Shown here in pieces: positions 47,753-59,678 of a stretch of 64,000 bases of DNA (its first letter is position 1; each line of letters starts with the position of its first letter). Both the position numbers and the translations under genes were made by a program. The notes under the pieces are model-generated. The model saw only the letters and a program-made list of their open reading frames with translations, ran no database searches and was not told where the DNA came from. Source of the DNA: Rhizophlyctis rosea (lineage: Eukaryota > Chytridiomycota > Chytridiomycetes > Rhizophlyctidales > Rhizophlyctidaceae); the NCBI GenBank assembly GCA_027596075.1, contig JADGJC010000019.1:62001-126000 (forward strand), given 5' to 3'.

Positions 47753-47845
47753 TCTCTTGTAGCTCAATTGTAGAGCGCTGTTGCGTTTCACCCCGTTGTG
47801 GTGGGTGTGCGACAGAGTGTGCTGGTTCAAGTCCAGTCGAGAGAA
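47753..47845 (+). tRNA. tRNA-like sequence, anticodon unresolved
   Basis: A 93-base element with a full 7-bp acceptor stem (TCTCTTG with CGAGAGA, one G-T pair), T8-A9 and a 4-bp D stem (GCTC/GAGC). There is an outer anticodon stem CTGTT/GACAG and a 5-bp T stem (GCTGG/CCAGT) with loop TTCAAGT. A- and B-box sequences are therefore present. The anticodon arm holds about 28 bases instead of 7, so an intron of about 20 bases is possible. The first loop bases (GCG) do not give the universal T33. A second inner hairpin (CACCC/GGGTG) presents TTGTGGT, which looks like a His (GTG) loop. No TTTT terminator follows within 50 bases. It may be a real intron-containing tRNA, a pseudogene or a tRNA-derived element. 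Confidence 0.45.
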
Positions 47846-48015
47846 ATAATACTGCAATCTAATACAATGCACTTCCTTTGTCTCGTTAACTGTCTTGTGG
47901 AGCAAACACATGCCATGTCTTGTCAATCACAGGAAGACCAAATATGTCTGCCTCCTTTTGCTACTAGCAAGGGCGCTCCTCTATTTACATTCTTTATACA
48001 TTTTTACACACAAAC

Positions 48016-49373
48016 TTACTCCCGTGAAGGACTATTACTCGTAGTCGCCGGCCTCGACTCACTCGGATACGATGGGGTATATTGTGGGGTATATGACGGG
48101 TCCGCCGGTGTTGATGACCCGCGTGGTGTTGTCGAATTGTAGGGTGACGAATATTCGTATGGTGTTGATGGCGATGGTTGGGATTCACCGTCATCTTCTA
48201 ATAATGTTAATGGGTGTTCTCCTAGTGACCATGCTTGTGAGGCCCATGCTGCTTCCCATTTGCGGGCGGATTCCTCCATTTCGAGGAAGTCGGTGTCGGT
48301 GAAGGATGGGAGGGGGGAGGAGGTTGGGAGGAACATTGGGTCGTCGGAGGGGACGTCGGTTGCGAAGAGGTTGGTGTCGTGGTGAGTGGGTTTGTGGGGG
48401 AGGGTGAGGAGGTATTCGCGGTCGATTTTGTGCTGTTGGGGACGTTCAGTGCGAGGCCTGAGTTGATAGTTGGCGAAGGGATGGCATTCCGTCTCTATGG
48501 GTGGGCACACCATACCTTTTCTCGATCTACTTCCAGCCGGGTATTGATGAGAGCAGTCTCATTTCGGATTGCGTTCTCAGCTTCTTTGTTCTCGGCTTTG
48601 AAAAAGCGTGCTAGATGGTTGTCGGTCGGGGTTTTGGGATCGTATCTGTCGCATAATGCCCTGGTTTAGATACGTCTTCTTGATGAAGCAAGTCACTGAG
48701 ACGCCCCACCTTATTCTCCCCACAGCCTCTGTAATCTCCTTCTCGAACTCATCCAGCTCGCGCACGTCAAATTGATTTGCTCTTCTGCATATTTTGATCA
48801 TCTATGAAGTTCCATCAATCGGTGCATTGAGTCCTTTGATGCCGAAAGAGTACTCACTCGTCTAACAGCAGGATAGTTTGCATTAGGCACTTTATCGTCG
48901 CGGCCGTTCTCGTAGTTCATCACTAGACAAAGCAAGTCTCGCAACTCTGTCCACTGCAGCTGGCAAGCGACCACTTCCCATTCTGTGGACGACTTTCGGC
49001 GTGCTCTTCGGCATTCGTCCAGTACTCTTTCGAGTAGCTCAAGGAAGTTGCGCCGTTGGTACACGTCCCACTTTCTGTCGCTCTGGTAAACAGGAAAGTG
49101 TCAAAACAAGGCCGTGAGGAAGTGGCAAAAAAAATTTGTACTGACATCACTCAAAACGTCATGAATCCATTCTATAGAGTGTTCTTGATATGTTGGGTCT
49201 TTTATTACCTCACACACCTGCGTTCAATGTCGTTAGCGAGGTTCTGTAAAACGAATATTTTTGACGTGGAAGATCTCCAGTACCCTATTCAAGTGCTCCC
49301 TTCCCCATATTGGCTTCTCTCCTTCTCCCTTCAGTAGCGCTACCAGGAATCGTTGCTTCGACTCGTAGCTCAT
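48016..49373 (-). CDS. Uncharacterised multi-exon protein
   Basis: Starts at the ATG at 49373 (MSYESKQRFLVALLKGEGEK). Coding segments include one ending near 49147 (EWIHDVLSDV), one near 49082-48863 (SDRKWDVYQRRNFLELLERV ... ANYPAVRR), one from about 48801 (MIKICRRANQFDVRELDEFE), one ending about 48520 (ARFFKAENKEAENAIRNETA) and a last exon 48457-48016. The first two-thirds is helical and charged, possibly an all-alpha domain. The last exon starts ordered and ends in a Ser/Thr/Pro/Tyr-rich tail (TPEYSS-like repeats). Several joins are phase consistent, but the one after the first exon and the one before the last exon are not secure. Family unknown. Confidence 0.6.
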
Positions 49374-49937
49374 TGTTTCTTTGTTAGTTGAATAATAGGT
49401 GGAAGGTTGGTAAATAAGAGAAAGGTTACAAGCAACCGAAGAGGCCTTCAACCAACTGCTGCGCGTTTCTTCCTGGCTTTCTGGATATGGTCATATTTTT
49501 GTTGACCTGACCTCATCTCCCATCATTCGCGCGGCCGTGTTCCCCAAGCCGCTGCTGGCCCTGGTTGGGCCCTGCTCTTCCCATGTGGCAGTGTTGACGC
49601 GACTGGGTGCGTGGGAAAATAACAATAAAGGGGGCATCTTCATCCCGCAGCAACCCCCATCGTCATCTACATAACATCTTGGCCACAACGTAGAATAGAT
49701 AATATCGTTGGCGCAGAACGGTGGTGTAAACAACTCATACCGAGAGAACTGCTGACTCGTACCGTTATTAGCGCACTAGACTTACCGAGTCAACTTCCTT
49801 TCAAAAGGCCGCATTCTGCTCCAGACACCCCCCCCTATCGACAGCCAAAGATACCTCGTCGTTCGTCGCAAACTAAGTACACTGCACTAGACTCACACAC
49901 TGGAACATATTTCTGCCGAACTATCAAACCACCCACT
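49374..49937. other. Divergent intergenic region
   Basis: Lies between the 5' ends of the minus-strand unknown gene and PSD2, so it should hold both promoters. Nothing else recognised. Confidence 0.4.
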
Positions 49938-52900
49938 ATGAAGTCTGCAAGTCTGAGAGTGCAAGGTAAACCAGGACCACGTTCGCACTGCTGGAGTTCA
50001 GGGGCTGACGGTGTGCCTGTTTGCAGTGCTAGAGGGACGAAACCTAGCTGCAAAGGATCGTGGGGGGACAAGCGATCCTTATGTCGATATCAAATTGGGC
50101 GACCAAAGTTTCCGAACGAGTGTACAGACGAAAACACTCAACCCTGTGTGGAACGCGACCTTTGACTTGTATGTACTGCACAATATTGACTTTATTCGAA
50201 ACCTAAGCTCATCAAATGTTGCACAACGACATCAGTGTTGTGACTCCAGTCCTATTTGATGGTGAGGGTTGCACGCATGGCATAGACCTTGCGGGCATCA
50301 ATTGAACTGTTCCCTTTCAGCCTCCATCCAGTTGACCGTCTGGGACAAAGACATCCTCGGAAAGGACTTTCTGGGCCAGCTTGCCTTACCTCTAGCAGAT
50401 CTCGTTCACCTAGCAGGAGCGACATCATTCGACGATCCCAACAACAAAGAAGTATGGCACCCACTCAACATGCGAACACCCCGCGACGTGATCTCAGGCG
50501 ATGTCTGCATCAAAATGGGCTTCGTAGGAGAGTTAGATCATGACATTCAGGTCATGCTTGAGAACTTGGAAGACACAACAGCGCATCCTGGTAATGATCA
50601 GCGGCCTTTTGTGGAACAATCATGCGCGGTATTCATACTCCAACAATATAGCCCAGCTTGTGACGACTGACGACCCCGCCGATGATCTATATTTTAATCA
50701 CTTGACGAGATACGATTCCACTGAATCAACGGACTCGGTGGGATCAGATGTAGAGGCGTCGCAAGATGTGCCGACTTCGCTGGATGGCAATGTTTTGGAA
50801 CATGCTGAACTCATGGGTCTTCTGAGTATAGATGGTGAGTGGTGGCACATCACGTGGGTAAGGAAGTGGCTCAAATTTTGGATGTATATAGTCGTGGGTG
50901 CCCGAAACTTGCCGGTAGCCAAAAACTTCACGCGAACTACCTTCGATTGTGATCCGTTTGCGGTTGTCTCGTAAGTGGAAATCGGGTCTTACAAACTGCC
51001 CTTGCGGAGAAGACTCATTGCTATTGTGTTGTCTGGGCATCAACGAACAGATATGGGTATGTAAACATCAGTCGTGGTCCAATCGGTATGCTCATTTTTC
51101 TGACGCTTTTTCTGGACTTAGCAAAAAGACCTTCCGCACAAAGTCGATTCGGCACACTCTAAGTCCCTATTGGAATGAGCGCGCTTATTTGTAAGTCGTC
51201 GCCTTGGCAGTGTTGCATAGTATTCAGCCCATCTGAACGAAGGCCATCAGACATATCAAACACCATGAGTTTGCATCGAATTGGACCGTTGCTTTTGCCG
51301 TGTATGATTATGATAAGCTTAGCACGCATGATGTGATCGGTCACTTGGCGCTTGAGCTGCGGACCATCATCGATTTGTGCGGAAAGAACCGGAAGGAAAC
51401 CAACTCGTTATCTATACCGGAACCGATAGAGCAGACATATCCTTTGATTCTGAAGAAGAAGGTATGCGGGAATCATATCACTTTGCCTCTCGTGCAACTT
51501 ATGCAAACATTGTTGTAGGATGTCCCCGACGTCGCAACAATCACTCTTCGCTTTGATTTCACCCCATACAAAGGTAAAACAACTTGAAGCTCGAAATCGT
51601 AGAATCGCACACCTAACACCCATCACAGTACTCCGCCGCAACTTCTGGATGACACTAATCAAAAACTTCGACTCGGACTCCAACGGCCAAATCAACAAAA
51701 TCGAGCTAACGACCATGCTCGACAGTCTTGGTTCCACCTTCTCTGACGAATCGATTGACATGATGTTCGCTTCTAAGAACAAAACACCGGAGGACGAGAT
51801 GACGTTTGACGAGTTGTGTGATGTGCTGGAGGCGCAGTTGACGGGGGAGGTGGTGTGTCAGAAGAGGGAGAAGAAGGAGCAGAAAAATAAGGATAAGCCG
51901 GGGGTGACATTGAGTACGGAGGTGGATGAGAAGGAGCATTTGATTAGGATTAAGGAGTGTCCGATTTGTCATAAGATCATTAAGCGGAAGGGGGATTTGG
52001 ATGTTGTTTCTCATGTTGCGGTATGTTGTTTTGGTGGTGGTGATGTGTGGGTATGGAGTATTGATGGTTTTTGGTGTATGACAGCTGTGCGCACATCAAG
52101 ATCTTGGGAAAGTTGATAATATCCTGCTGGGAGGATTTTTGACAGAGGCGCAGGCGAGTCGACGGTGGTATACAAAGATTGTGACGTATGTGACGTACGG
52201 AGGGTATCGGGTTGGGAAGAACAATGGTAAGTGAAGCACGGTGCCGGTCCTGAGTTTCCAACCTAACTCAATGATGCTTCATAGCCAACATCTTGGTTCA
52301 AGATCGAGCCACTGGACAACTTGTGGAGGAGAGAATGCCGGTTTACATCCGTCTTGGAATTCGGCTACTATATCAGGTGGCCGGAGCTCGGAGTGGTAAG
52401 ATTGTGGAGCCATTTCAGTGCGGGCTGATTTTTTGGAAGAGGGCGCTGACTTTCCACAATGAAGCGGTCGAAACGCGTTATATCAAGAACCTTCTCCGAA
52501 ATCTAAGTGTTAAACAAGGACGCAAGTTCGATAGTCCTACAAGTGCCAAGGCCATCAAGCATTTCATTGCGTTCCATAATCTCAATATTGATGAGAGTAA
52601 GAATCTTTTTGGAAAGAACTTTTCTGGTGTGAAATGAATATCTTATCTGCCCGATACAGTTGATCAGCCTTTAGATAGCTTCAAGACGTTCAACGAGTTC
52701 TTCTATCGCAAAATCAAGCCTACTGCGCGGACGTTGGCTTCTCCTGATCCTGTAAGTTTTTGTCTTTGTTCGGAGTGGTTTCGGAAGGCGTTAGTGAATA
52801 ACCAGATGGCGATGCAGAGAGTGCTGACTTCACCAGCGGACTCTCGGACGACGGCGTTCGTTTCTATTGATGCTGCGAAGAAGATTTGGGTGAAGGGACA

Positions 52901-53656
52901 GAAGTTTAGCATTCCTTTGTTGTTGCAGGATGAACAGATGGTATGTGACTGTTCAGTGGTTTCGGAAGATGTGAGAAGAGGCTGATGACGGTGGATGTTT
53001 TGCATGGCAGGCTGCGAGATATGAGGGCGGGACGATGGCCATTTTCCGACTTGCCCCACAAGGTGAGTAATGGTCGGAATCCTTGGCTTGTGAGACGTAA
53101 GGTATTGACCTTTCATATTCAGATTATCATCGATTCCACTTCCCGGTGGATGGCGTGGTAGGGCCCACGAAGTGGATTGAAGGGGTATGTGGATGAATGT
53201 ACTCAGAGCACTGTACACCATCGAATACTGATTGCCAATGTGATTCCAGACATACTTCACCGTCAACCCCATGGCCATTCGGTAACGTTCCCGCTGATCT
53301 GCATCACACCACTACCCCGTAAACTCACACTCTCCCACCCAACCAGAACAACCGTCGACGTCTACACCGACAACATCCGCTGCGTCACCTACATCGACTC
53401 CGAACACTTTGGCAGGGTGGCGTACGTCGCCATTGGTGCGATGATGGTCGGGAGCACGATTCTGACGTCAAAGGAAGGACAGGAAGTGAAGCGGATGGAC
53501 GAGCATGGGTACTTTGCGTTTGGGGGTAGTACGATTATACTGGTGTTTGAGAAGGGGACGGTGCAGTTCGATAAGGATATTTTGGATAATTCGGAGCAGT
53601 GTTTGGAGACTTTGGTTAAGATGGGGAATTCGGTTGGATTGAGTATAAGGCCGTGA
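49938..53656 (+). CDS. PSD2: Phosphatidylserine decarboxylase, C2-domain (Psd2) type
   Basis: Converts phosphatidylserine to phosphatidylethanolamine at Golgi/endosomal membranes. Twenty exons with matching phases: 49938-49965, 50027-50168, 50236-50261, 50321-50590, 50652-50834, 50892-50970, 51051-51056, 51122-51190, 51251-51461, 51519-51573, 51629-52020, 52085-52226, 52285-52395, 52465-52596, 52660-52751, 52818-52940, 53011-53062, 53123-53184, 53250-53281 and 53347-53656; 838 residues. C2A spans about residues 10-130 (GGTSDPYVDIKLG, WNATFDF), and C2B about 215-345 (NFTRTTFDCDPFAVVSYGKK). An EF-hand-like loop DSDSNGQINKIE is followed by a zinc-binding-type CPICH...H...C near 470-490. The catalytic part ends with GYFAFGGSTIILVFEKG; the GGST serine (about residue 797) is the autocleavage site that forms the pyruvoyl group. 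Histidines in DYHRFHFPVDG are conserved. Confidence 0.96.
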
Positions 53657-54398
53657 GTGTGAGGGGAGGGGAGGTGGGGAGGGGGTTGGGTTTGGGTAAT
53701 GTGTATATTTTTCTTGTTTTGATTTTTGTAATATGTGCTTGATGTGTTTTACGTGATTATATGATTGGTTTCTGTGTAATTTTGCGATTGCTTGTGTGTT
53801 GATGATCTTATGCGTTGTGTATCTCCTATGATTGATGTTGCAAGTTTTGGGGACTTGGCCCTTCCTTGTCAACAATATCTCTTTCATTGGATGGTTGATG
53901 CATTGTGGCGATCTATTGCGCCTTGAGGTGATGTGCTGTCGCACATTCACGGGATCAAGGAATACTGGGATTGCCAATTGCGCCCCTCGGTGAAACTGAT
54001 TTAGCAGGTTGATGATCTTCAACCCCACTTCCCGTCTTTGATCAACGTCGAAAGTTTTACATCAGCATCAACAAACGCAAGATATATACATGGACGGGAG
54101 CCCACAGTTTTGCCCTTGGCAGGTTTGTTCGTTAACCTTTTAGTGAGAATTTTTTGATTCTTGCATTTTTGACGAGCTGGTGGTAGTAGCTCACGATGAA
54201 GGACCCTCGCGATGCCGTGCGGATACAACCGAAATCGAATGCGGATATGATAATCCAAGCCTTCGTCACCTCCAACCGCGTTTTGGGGTTGTCATTTCCC
54301 AGAAGTTTTGGCGATCGAGCATTTCTAGTCCTGCGCGCCTAAAAAAAAAACGGCTACTGAAATCTCACGAGGGGTGGTATGAAAGAGGAGTCTTCAGG
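53657..54398. other. Intergenic region
   Basis: Holds the 3' side of PSD2 and the promoter of the ING gene. No gene recognised. Confidence 0.4.
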
Positions 54399-55791
54399 AT
54401 GACGGACTATGTGTCGTATTTGGAGGAGTTTTTGACGAGTGAGTTTTGTTTGCTTTGTTGATTATCGTGTGGACCAATTGTTGCAGTCTGCTTTTGTGAG
54501 CGAGTGATCGGCACTGACTGAATTGCGACAGCTATCGAGAACTTGCCGAAGGAAGTGATTCATCTTTTCACGGAGTTACAAGAGAAGGATCATGAATATT
54601 CAAGTAGGACTAGCACATGAGTTATGCTGTTTCCCTTCTGCCTTGTTGCTTACGCTTTCCCATTCACCCACCGAAAACAGCAATAAAAGAACGCCTAACC
54701 CGCACATCCACTCGTCTCGAACGTCTAACCCGCACTTCCACAACATCCACATCCACCAGCACTCCCCTACGCACCAGCCGAGCATCCCGGGGAAAGGACC
54801 CCACTGCCGGCGAAAAGGCTTCCCTTTCACCACATCCGCCATTCAGCTTTAACACCACGACAACAACACAACAGACCTCTTTTCAGAATGACGGCATCCC
54901 ACGAAGTAGCACGACGCATATGAGTGAGGAGGCTGTGCGGTTGTATGGAGATATTCGGAAGGACTATCAGCGGTGTGAGGAGATTGCTGAGGAGAAGGAG
55001 GAACTTGCGGGGAGGATTCATGTTTTGGTATGTGGGAGTGGCAGGAAGGGTTATTCAGGAACGCAATCCGCAAATTTGGTTTGGCGACTGACATGCCTGT
55101 ATCGATTTCTTTACTCAGTTAGAAAAACACGTTGCAAGATTGGAGGCGGCCTTGTCGAAGATGTCGGACGAGGGTGAAGGCGGGGAAAAAAAAAGTTCTA
55201 GTCCATATACCCCAGAAGTTCCATTACGTGAGTAAATTTGGTATGGTAAAGCGTTTCATCGAACTTTGAATTGAATGCAGATGCATCGCAGGGAAAAGAA
55301 CAAGCATGGGCGCATCACTCACCAAACGCGGCACGCAAAAGAGTCGAACGTAAGTCCATGGGCATCCCAAGTTCTTTTTCACATATGTGCGATACTGAAC
55401 TCGTGTGAAACTTGATAGGATGCGACTGTGGGACCCTCTAAGTCGGCAAGCATCGTCCACATCCTCTCCCTCGCTGCGAGATATGACGCCCGACATTGAT
55501 GATAAGCCGTATTGCGTGTGTGGCCAGATATCGTATGGAGAGATGATTGGATGTGACCATGAGGTGAGGGGCTGCCATTAAACTTTTCTGGACTGATGGG
55601 AGGGTATGCTAACTTGAACGAATCAGGACTGCCCTTACCAATGGTTCCACCTGGGTTGTGTCGGGCTGGACGCTCCGCCGCAAGGAGGGTGGATGTGCCA
55701 GGAGTGCGTGAAGCGCCAACAGGTGCTTGATCGGATGGTTGAGAGTGCGGAGGACGAGTACCGTCCGAGGAAGAAGATGAAGTTGGTGTGA
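54399..55791 (+). CDS. ING-family PHD-finger chromatin protein
   Basis: Histone-reader subunit of acetyltransferase or deacetylase complexes (yeast Yng1, Yng2 and Pho23 are relatives). Seven exons with matching phases: 54399-54438, 54532-54603, 54681-55027, 55119-55227, 55281-55349, 55451-55563 and 55627-55791; 304 residues. The N-terminal ING helices are [20 protein letters not shown] and [13 protein letters not shown], continued after a linker by [20 protein letters not shown] and [15 protein letters not shown]. The PHD finger is [20 protein letters not shown]...WFHLGCVGL...WMCQEC, the full Cys4-His-Cys3 set, with tyrosine and methionine/glycine positions typical of binding trimethylated H3K4. 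It ends in a basic KKMK tail. The linker has a tandem ERLTRTST repeat. Exon 6 could begin slightly upstream; the chosen acceptor is the one that keeps phase. Confidence 0.92.
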
Positions 55792-56459
55792 TACTTACGG
55801 CGATTTGGATGTCGAAGGAGATACCCATGTTTTTCGATTCCTTTTCCTCATGTACACAGTTTTTTGTTGGGGTTTTCACTGCATGGTTTGCACGTATAAC
55901 TCTTCCTTGTGAGGGGTGAGGGTTTTGTGTATATACTTTGTGAACACGGAGTTTGCCGGATACATCATGAAGATTGTCACTTTTGCATTGTGGATGCTGG
56001 AATATCCGAACAGCGGTTAATGGGAAACGACATGCAGGTTCCGTATTGCTGAGGGAACGCAAGCTTCACCGTGATAATGATTTTTGAAGGAGGTCAACCG
56101 TCTTTTATGTTGAGGAGATGTGTTGGTGAAGGATTACGTAAGATTTGATGATCCGAAGGGCTATTCCGCAGTCACGGAGATACACCCAAGAATTTCTTTC
56201 CCACACCCATCATCCGATCTGGAGATCTACAATCTGTTCACCCGACTTTTCCCACGCCCTGTGAAGAGTGCCTCAACTTCGTAAAGCATTGTTCAGGTCG
56301 GCCCCACATATAGGCTGCCCGTCCTGACTGTTCGACCTCAGGTAAGGTGCAGCTTCATTCAGCCACGTCTTTGTGACCTATCTGATCGCGCCTCCCTACC
56401 AATCTGCAGCACGAATAACTTCCCACCGTTTTGCCTCTGCTTCCCAGTCTTTCAGCACA
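55792..56459. other. Intergenic region
   Basis: 3' side of the ING gene and promoter of the ankyrin gene. No gene recognised. Confidence 0.4.
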
Positions 56460-59247
56460 ATGGAATTGGCTCTACCACCAGAACTCATCCCCAAGATCGC
56501 TCGCATATCCGGCCCACAAGCGTCTCGAAATCTGCGCGCAGGAAACCGCCCACTTCACCATCTCATTGCGATGAAAGATGTTGCTTGTAAGTGAGCGGAT
56601 GTTGCTTAGAATCATTGCCCAGTCTGTGGCTAAACCAGCCTGTTCCAAAGGGGGAGAAGCATACTGGCGACACGAAAAGCACGGGTTGCTCAAACTGTGG
56701 AATTGGGCGGTTCGAAAATGGTATCCTGACGTACTGCTGGCGTACTTGCCCGACATTCCCTCCGATCGGGACCTGGCAACTCACCGCAATATCGCCTCTG
56801 CCCTGCGAAAGGCTGCTTACAAGGGCGACCTGGCCGTGACGAAAGCTCTTCTGCGATTGAATTTGAATCTCAGCAAATCCATATCGCAACAGGCAAAGTT
56901 GGAGAGGGTCGACGCGAAGGAGTTCATTCTGGGCGAGGCGTTATACCTTGCTGCAAAAAAGAATCACGTGGAGGTTGCGGAAATGTTGATTGCGGCGGGT
57001 GCTGACGATGATTACATCGGATATCCTGTGTTCGGTGAACCTTTCATTGAAGGGGAGAATGAGAATGAATTCGGTTCTATCTCCGACTACATCGCTCACA
57101 AACCCAAAAGCTCAACACATCGGGCTCCGACACTGGTCGTTGCGGCGTCAGCATCACATTTCGAAATCATCAAGGCGATTCTGGTGCGCAATCGTCAAAG
57201 TCACAAAACTACCGCCAATGGGGTCCTGAACAAAGCAATGCTGGAGTCAGTTCGGAAAGGTGCAGGAACGGAAATCATCCAACTCTTCCTCGAAAATGGA
57301 GCGAACATTCATTTGCGATCACACGATCCACTGGTCGTCGCATCCGAAACCAACAACGCTCCCCTTGTTCAACTATTCGTCATCCTTGGCGCGGACGTCC
57401 AGTGCCGCGATGAGGCTCGTTGGTGCAGCAGCCGCGACGACGACAACTTGCCTCTTATGGTAGCTGCTCACGGAGGTTATATCGACGTGGTCGTTATTTT
57501 ACTCAGGAACAGCGCGGATATCCATGCAAATGATGGTTTGGCGCTCTCCTTGGCAGCTCAGCACGACAATGTGGAGTTGATGAAGCTCCTGCTATCTTCG
57601 GGTGCGAACGTTCAAGCACATGGTGTTGGGGCGCTGGTGCAAGCAGCGTATCATGGGCATGCCAAAGTAGCAAAGCTTCTCATCGAATCCGGATGTACCG
57701 TCAACATACCATCAGAGGGTTCGTCAAGGTTCAACGAACACCCCGATCACAACAATCTGGGAGGTCTTGGAAAGGATCTCTGTGCGAACCGCAAGAACTT
57801 GCCAGTGGTCGTATACGCAGCTGGGAGGGGTTATGTGGAGGTCATGAAGGTGTTGATAGAAGCTGGAGCCGACATCAACGCAGCATCTGGGATCGCACTG
57901 AGAGCTGCAGCAAGGGGAGGACACATCGGGGTTGTTGAGATGCTGGTTCAGGCTGGGGCAGACGTGCATGTGGGGTGGGACGAATCGCTTTTGATGGCTG
58001 CAAGGAATGGACACGTCTCGGTCGTGCAGAAACTTCTCCAGGCTGGAGCGGACGTGAATGCTCAGGAAGGGCAGATCGTGATCGCAGCAGCGCGGGCCGG
58101 AAATGCGTCCGTCCTCTCGGTGCTTCTGGAAGTAGGAGGAGATGTCCATACACTTGACGGTTGGCCGCTCCGAGTCGCCGCCAAGGAGGGGCATGTGGAT
58201 ACGGTCAATCTTTTGATCAAATGGGGAGCAGACGTAGGGAGTGCGGGTGTGCAGGCTGTGCAAATGGCAGCAATGGGGGGTTTTGAAGCAGTCGTTGAAA
58301 TTATTCTGGAGCATATGGACGCCCGTTCTTTGGCCTGCCGTACACTGTTCGCGCCACCTGCCTATCACGGCCACACGCCAGTCGTCAAACTCCTCCTTGC
58401 CAAAGGCGTTACCGCGTATGATGCACCCCTTGCACTCTTTTATGCGGCACAAAAGGGACACTTCGAGATGACCAGGCTGTTCCTCGAACACGGGAGAGGT
58501 GTGAATTGGTTAGAGGCATGGAAAGAGGCCAAGGCAAGAGGATGGAAAGAAGTTGCAGATTTGTTGTGGAAATGGGGCGCCAGCGCCATCTCGGATGCAG
58601 AGATTTCGAGGGAGAGGTCTGGATGGAATTTGCCGGATCCGATTTCCAAAGATCTGGTTCTGCCTTCTCCGTCGATGTTGGACTGGCGGGTAGTCCTTTG
58701 TTCGACAAGGAGTGCTGCACTACCGCCGGTGGACAAACACCGCGAAACTTCTGCAACCTCTCGGAGTTCAATCATACCCCTGTATGTGCAGGGTACGTTT
58801 CCACCTTCTCGCCCTCCAAATGGCACTTTCCCACCGGCCTCGATACGCGCGCCCGGGCCCCTTACGAACCCACCGCTCCCGAACGGCAACATCCAGCCTG
58901 TACCGCTTCCCCTACTGTCAATGACACCATGCGAGGACAACACTGCGTCTCAGTACCCAACTTCGCTCGCCTCAGGATCGCATGTCGTCTCTTCGCTGCC
59001 ATCTCTGCCGCATCGACCGCCTGGAATCGACACCGGGGCTCCGTACGTCACCGCATCATCCATGATGCCGCCGCACGGCTACGACGTGTCTCCGCCTCCG
59101 CCTCCGCCTGACGTGTCACCGCATGACAGCGACGCTGACGCGGCCGAGAAAAGTATTGCCGTCGGCGAAACGGGGGCTTTGCGAGGTGCCGATGTTCAAA
59201 AGGTTGTCGCCGGGAAGGAGGATAGTGATGGGGATGGGAAATGGTGA
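56460..59247 (+). CDS. Ankyrin-repeat protein
   Basis: Two exons, 56460-56586 and 56639-59247, join in phase 1 and give about 911 residues. The start MELALPPELIPKIARIS resembles the first helix of an F-box-like motif (LPPEL..I), seen in many fungal ankyrin proteins, but the rest of an F-box is not clear. From about residue 100 to 670 there are roughly 15 ankyrin units. Good examples are EALYLAAKKNHVEVAEMLIA, VYAAGRGYVEVMKVLIEAGA, RAAARGGHIGVVEMLVQAGA and MAARNGHVSVVQKLLQAGA. The last 230 residues are Pro/Ser/His-rich and look disordered (SPPPPPPDVS). The ligand or substrate is unknown. The acceptor at 56638 was chosen because it keeps frame with the phase-1 donor. Confidence 0.88.
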
Positions 59248-59678
59248 AGTTTGATGATTGGAGGGAGGGCATTTGGGTTCGCTTTCGGATATTAGCAATT
59301 TGGAGGGAATGCTATGCTTTTCGTGAGGGAAGGGTGGGTGCAAGCATCTGTTTGTAGGAGTACGTTATTTGATCGTTTCTGTTATTTCGCGGTTGGTTGC
59401 AACATGCATTTCGCGGTACTGGGGTGGGCACGCTTTGATGGTAGCCGTGCATTCTGGATTTATCTTTTTCCCTTGTTTTGTATTTGCGTGCAATATGTTA
59501 TGCAATGATCAAATTTTATGCAGACGACGCTCCTTCATCATGGTTGGGTATGCAGACTTATGGAACTGCGTTTTGGCGGGAGGGGTCTTCAAGTTGCATC
59601 GAATGACCAGTCATTCAAATAAGGATTTCGTTTTTGCATGTCCTACAGGCCACTGCCCCAACACACGGAGTCTCCCGT
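59248..59678. other. Convergent intergenic stretch
   Basis: 3' sides of the ankyrin gene and of COX18. No gene recognised. Confidence 0.4.
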
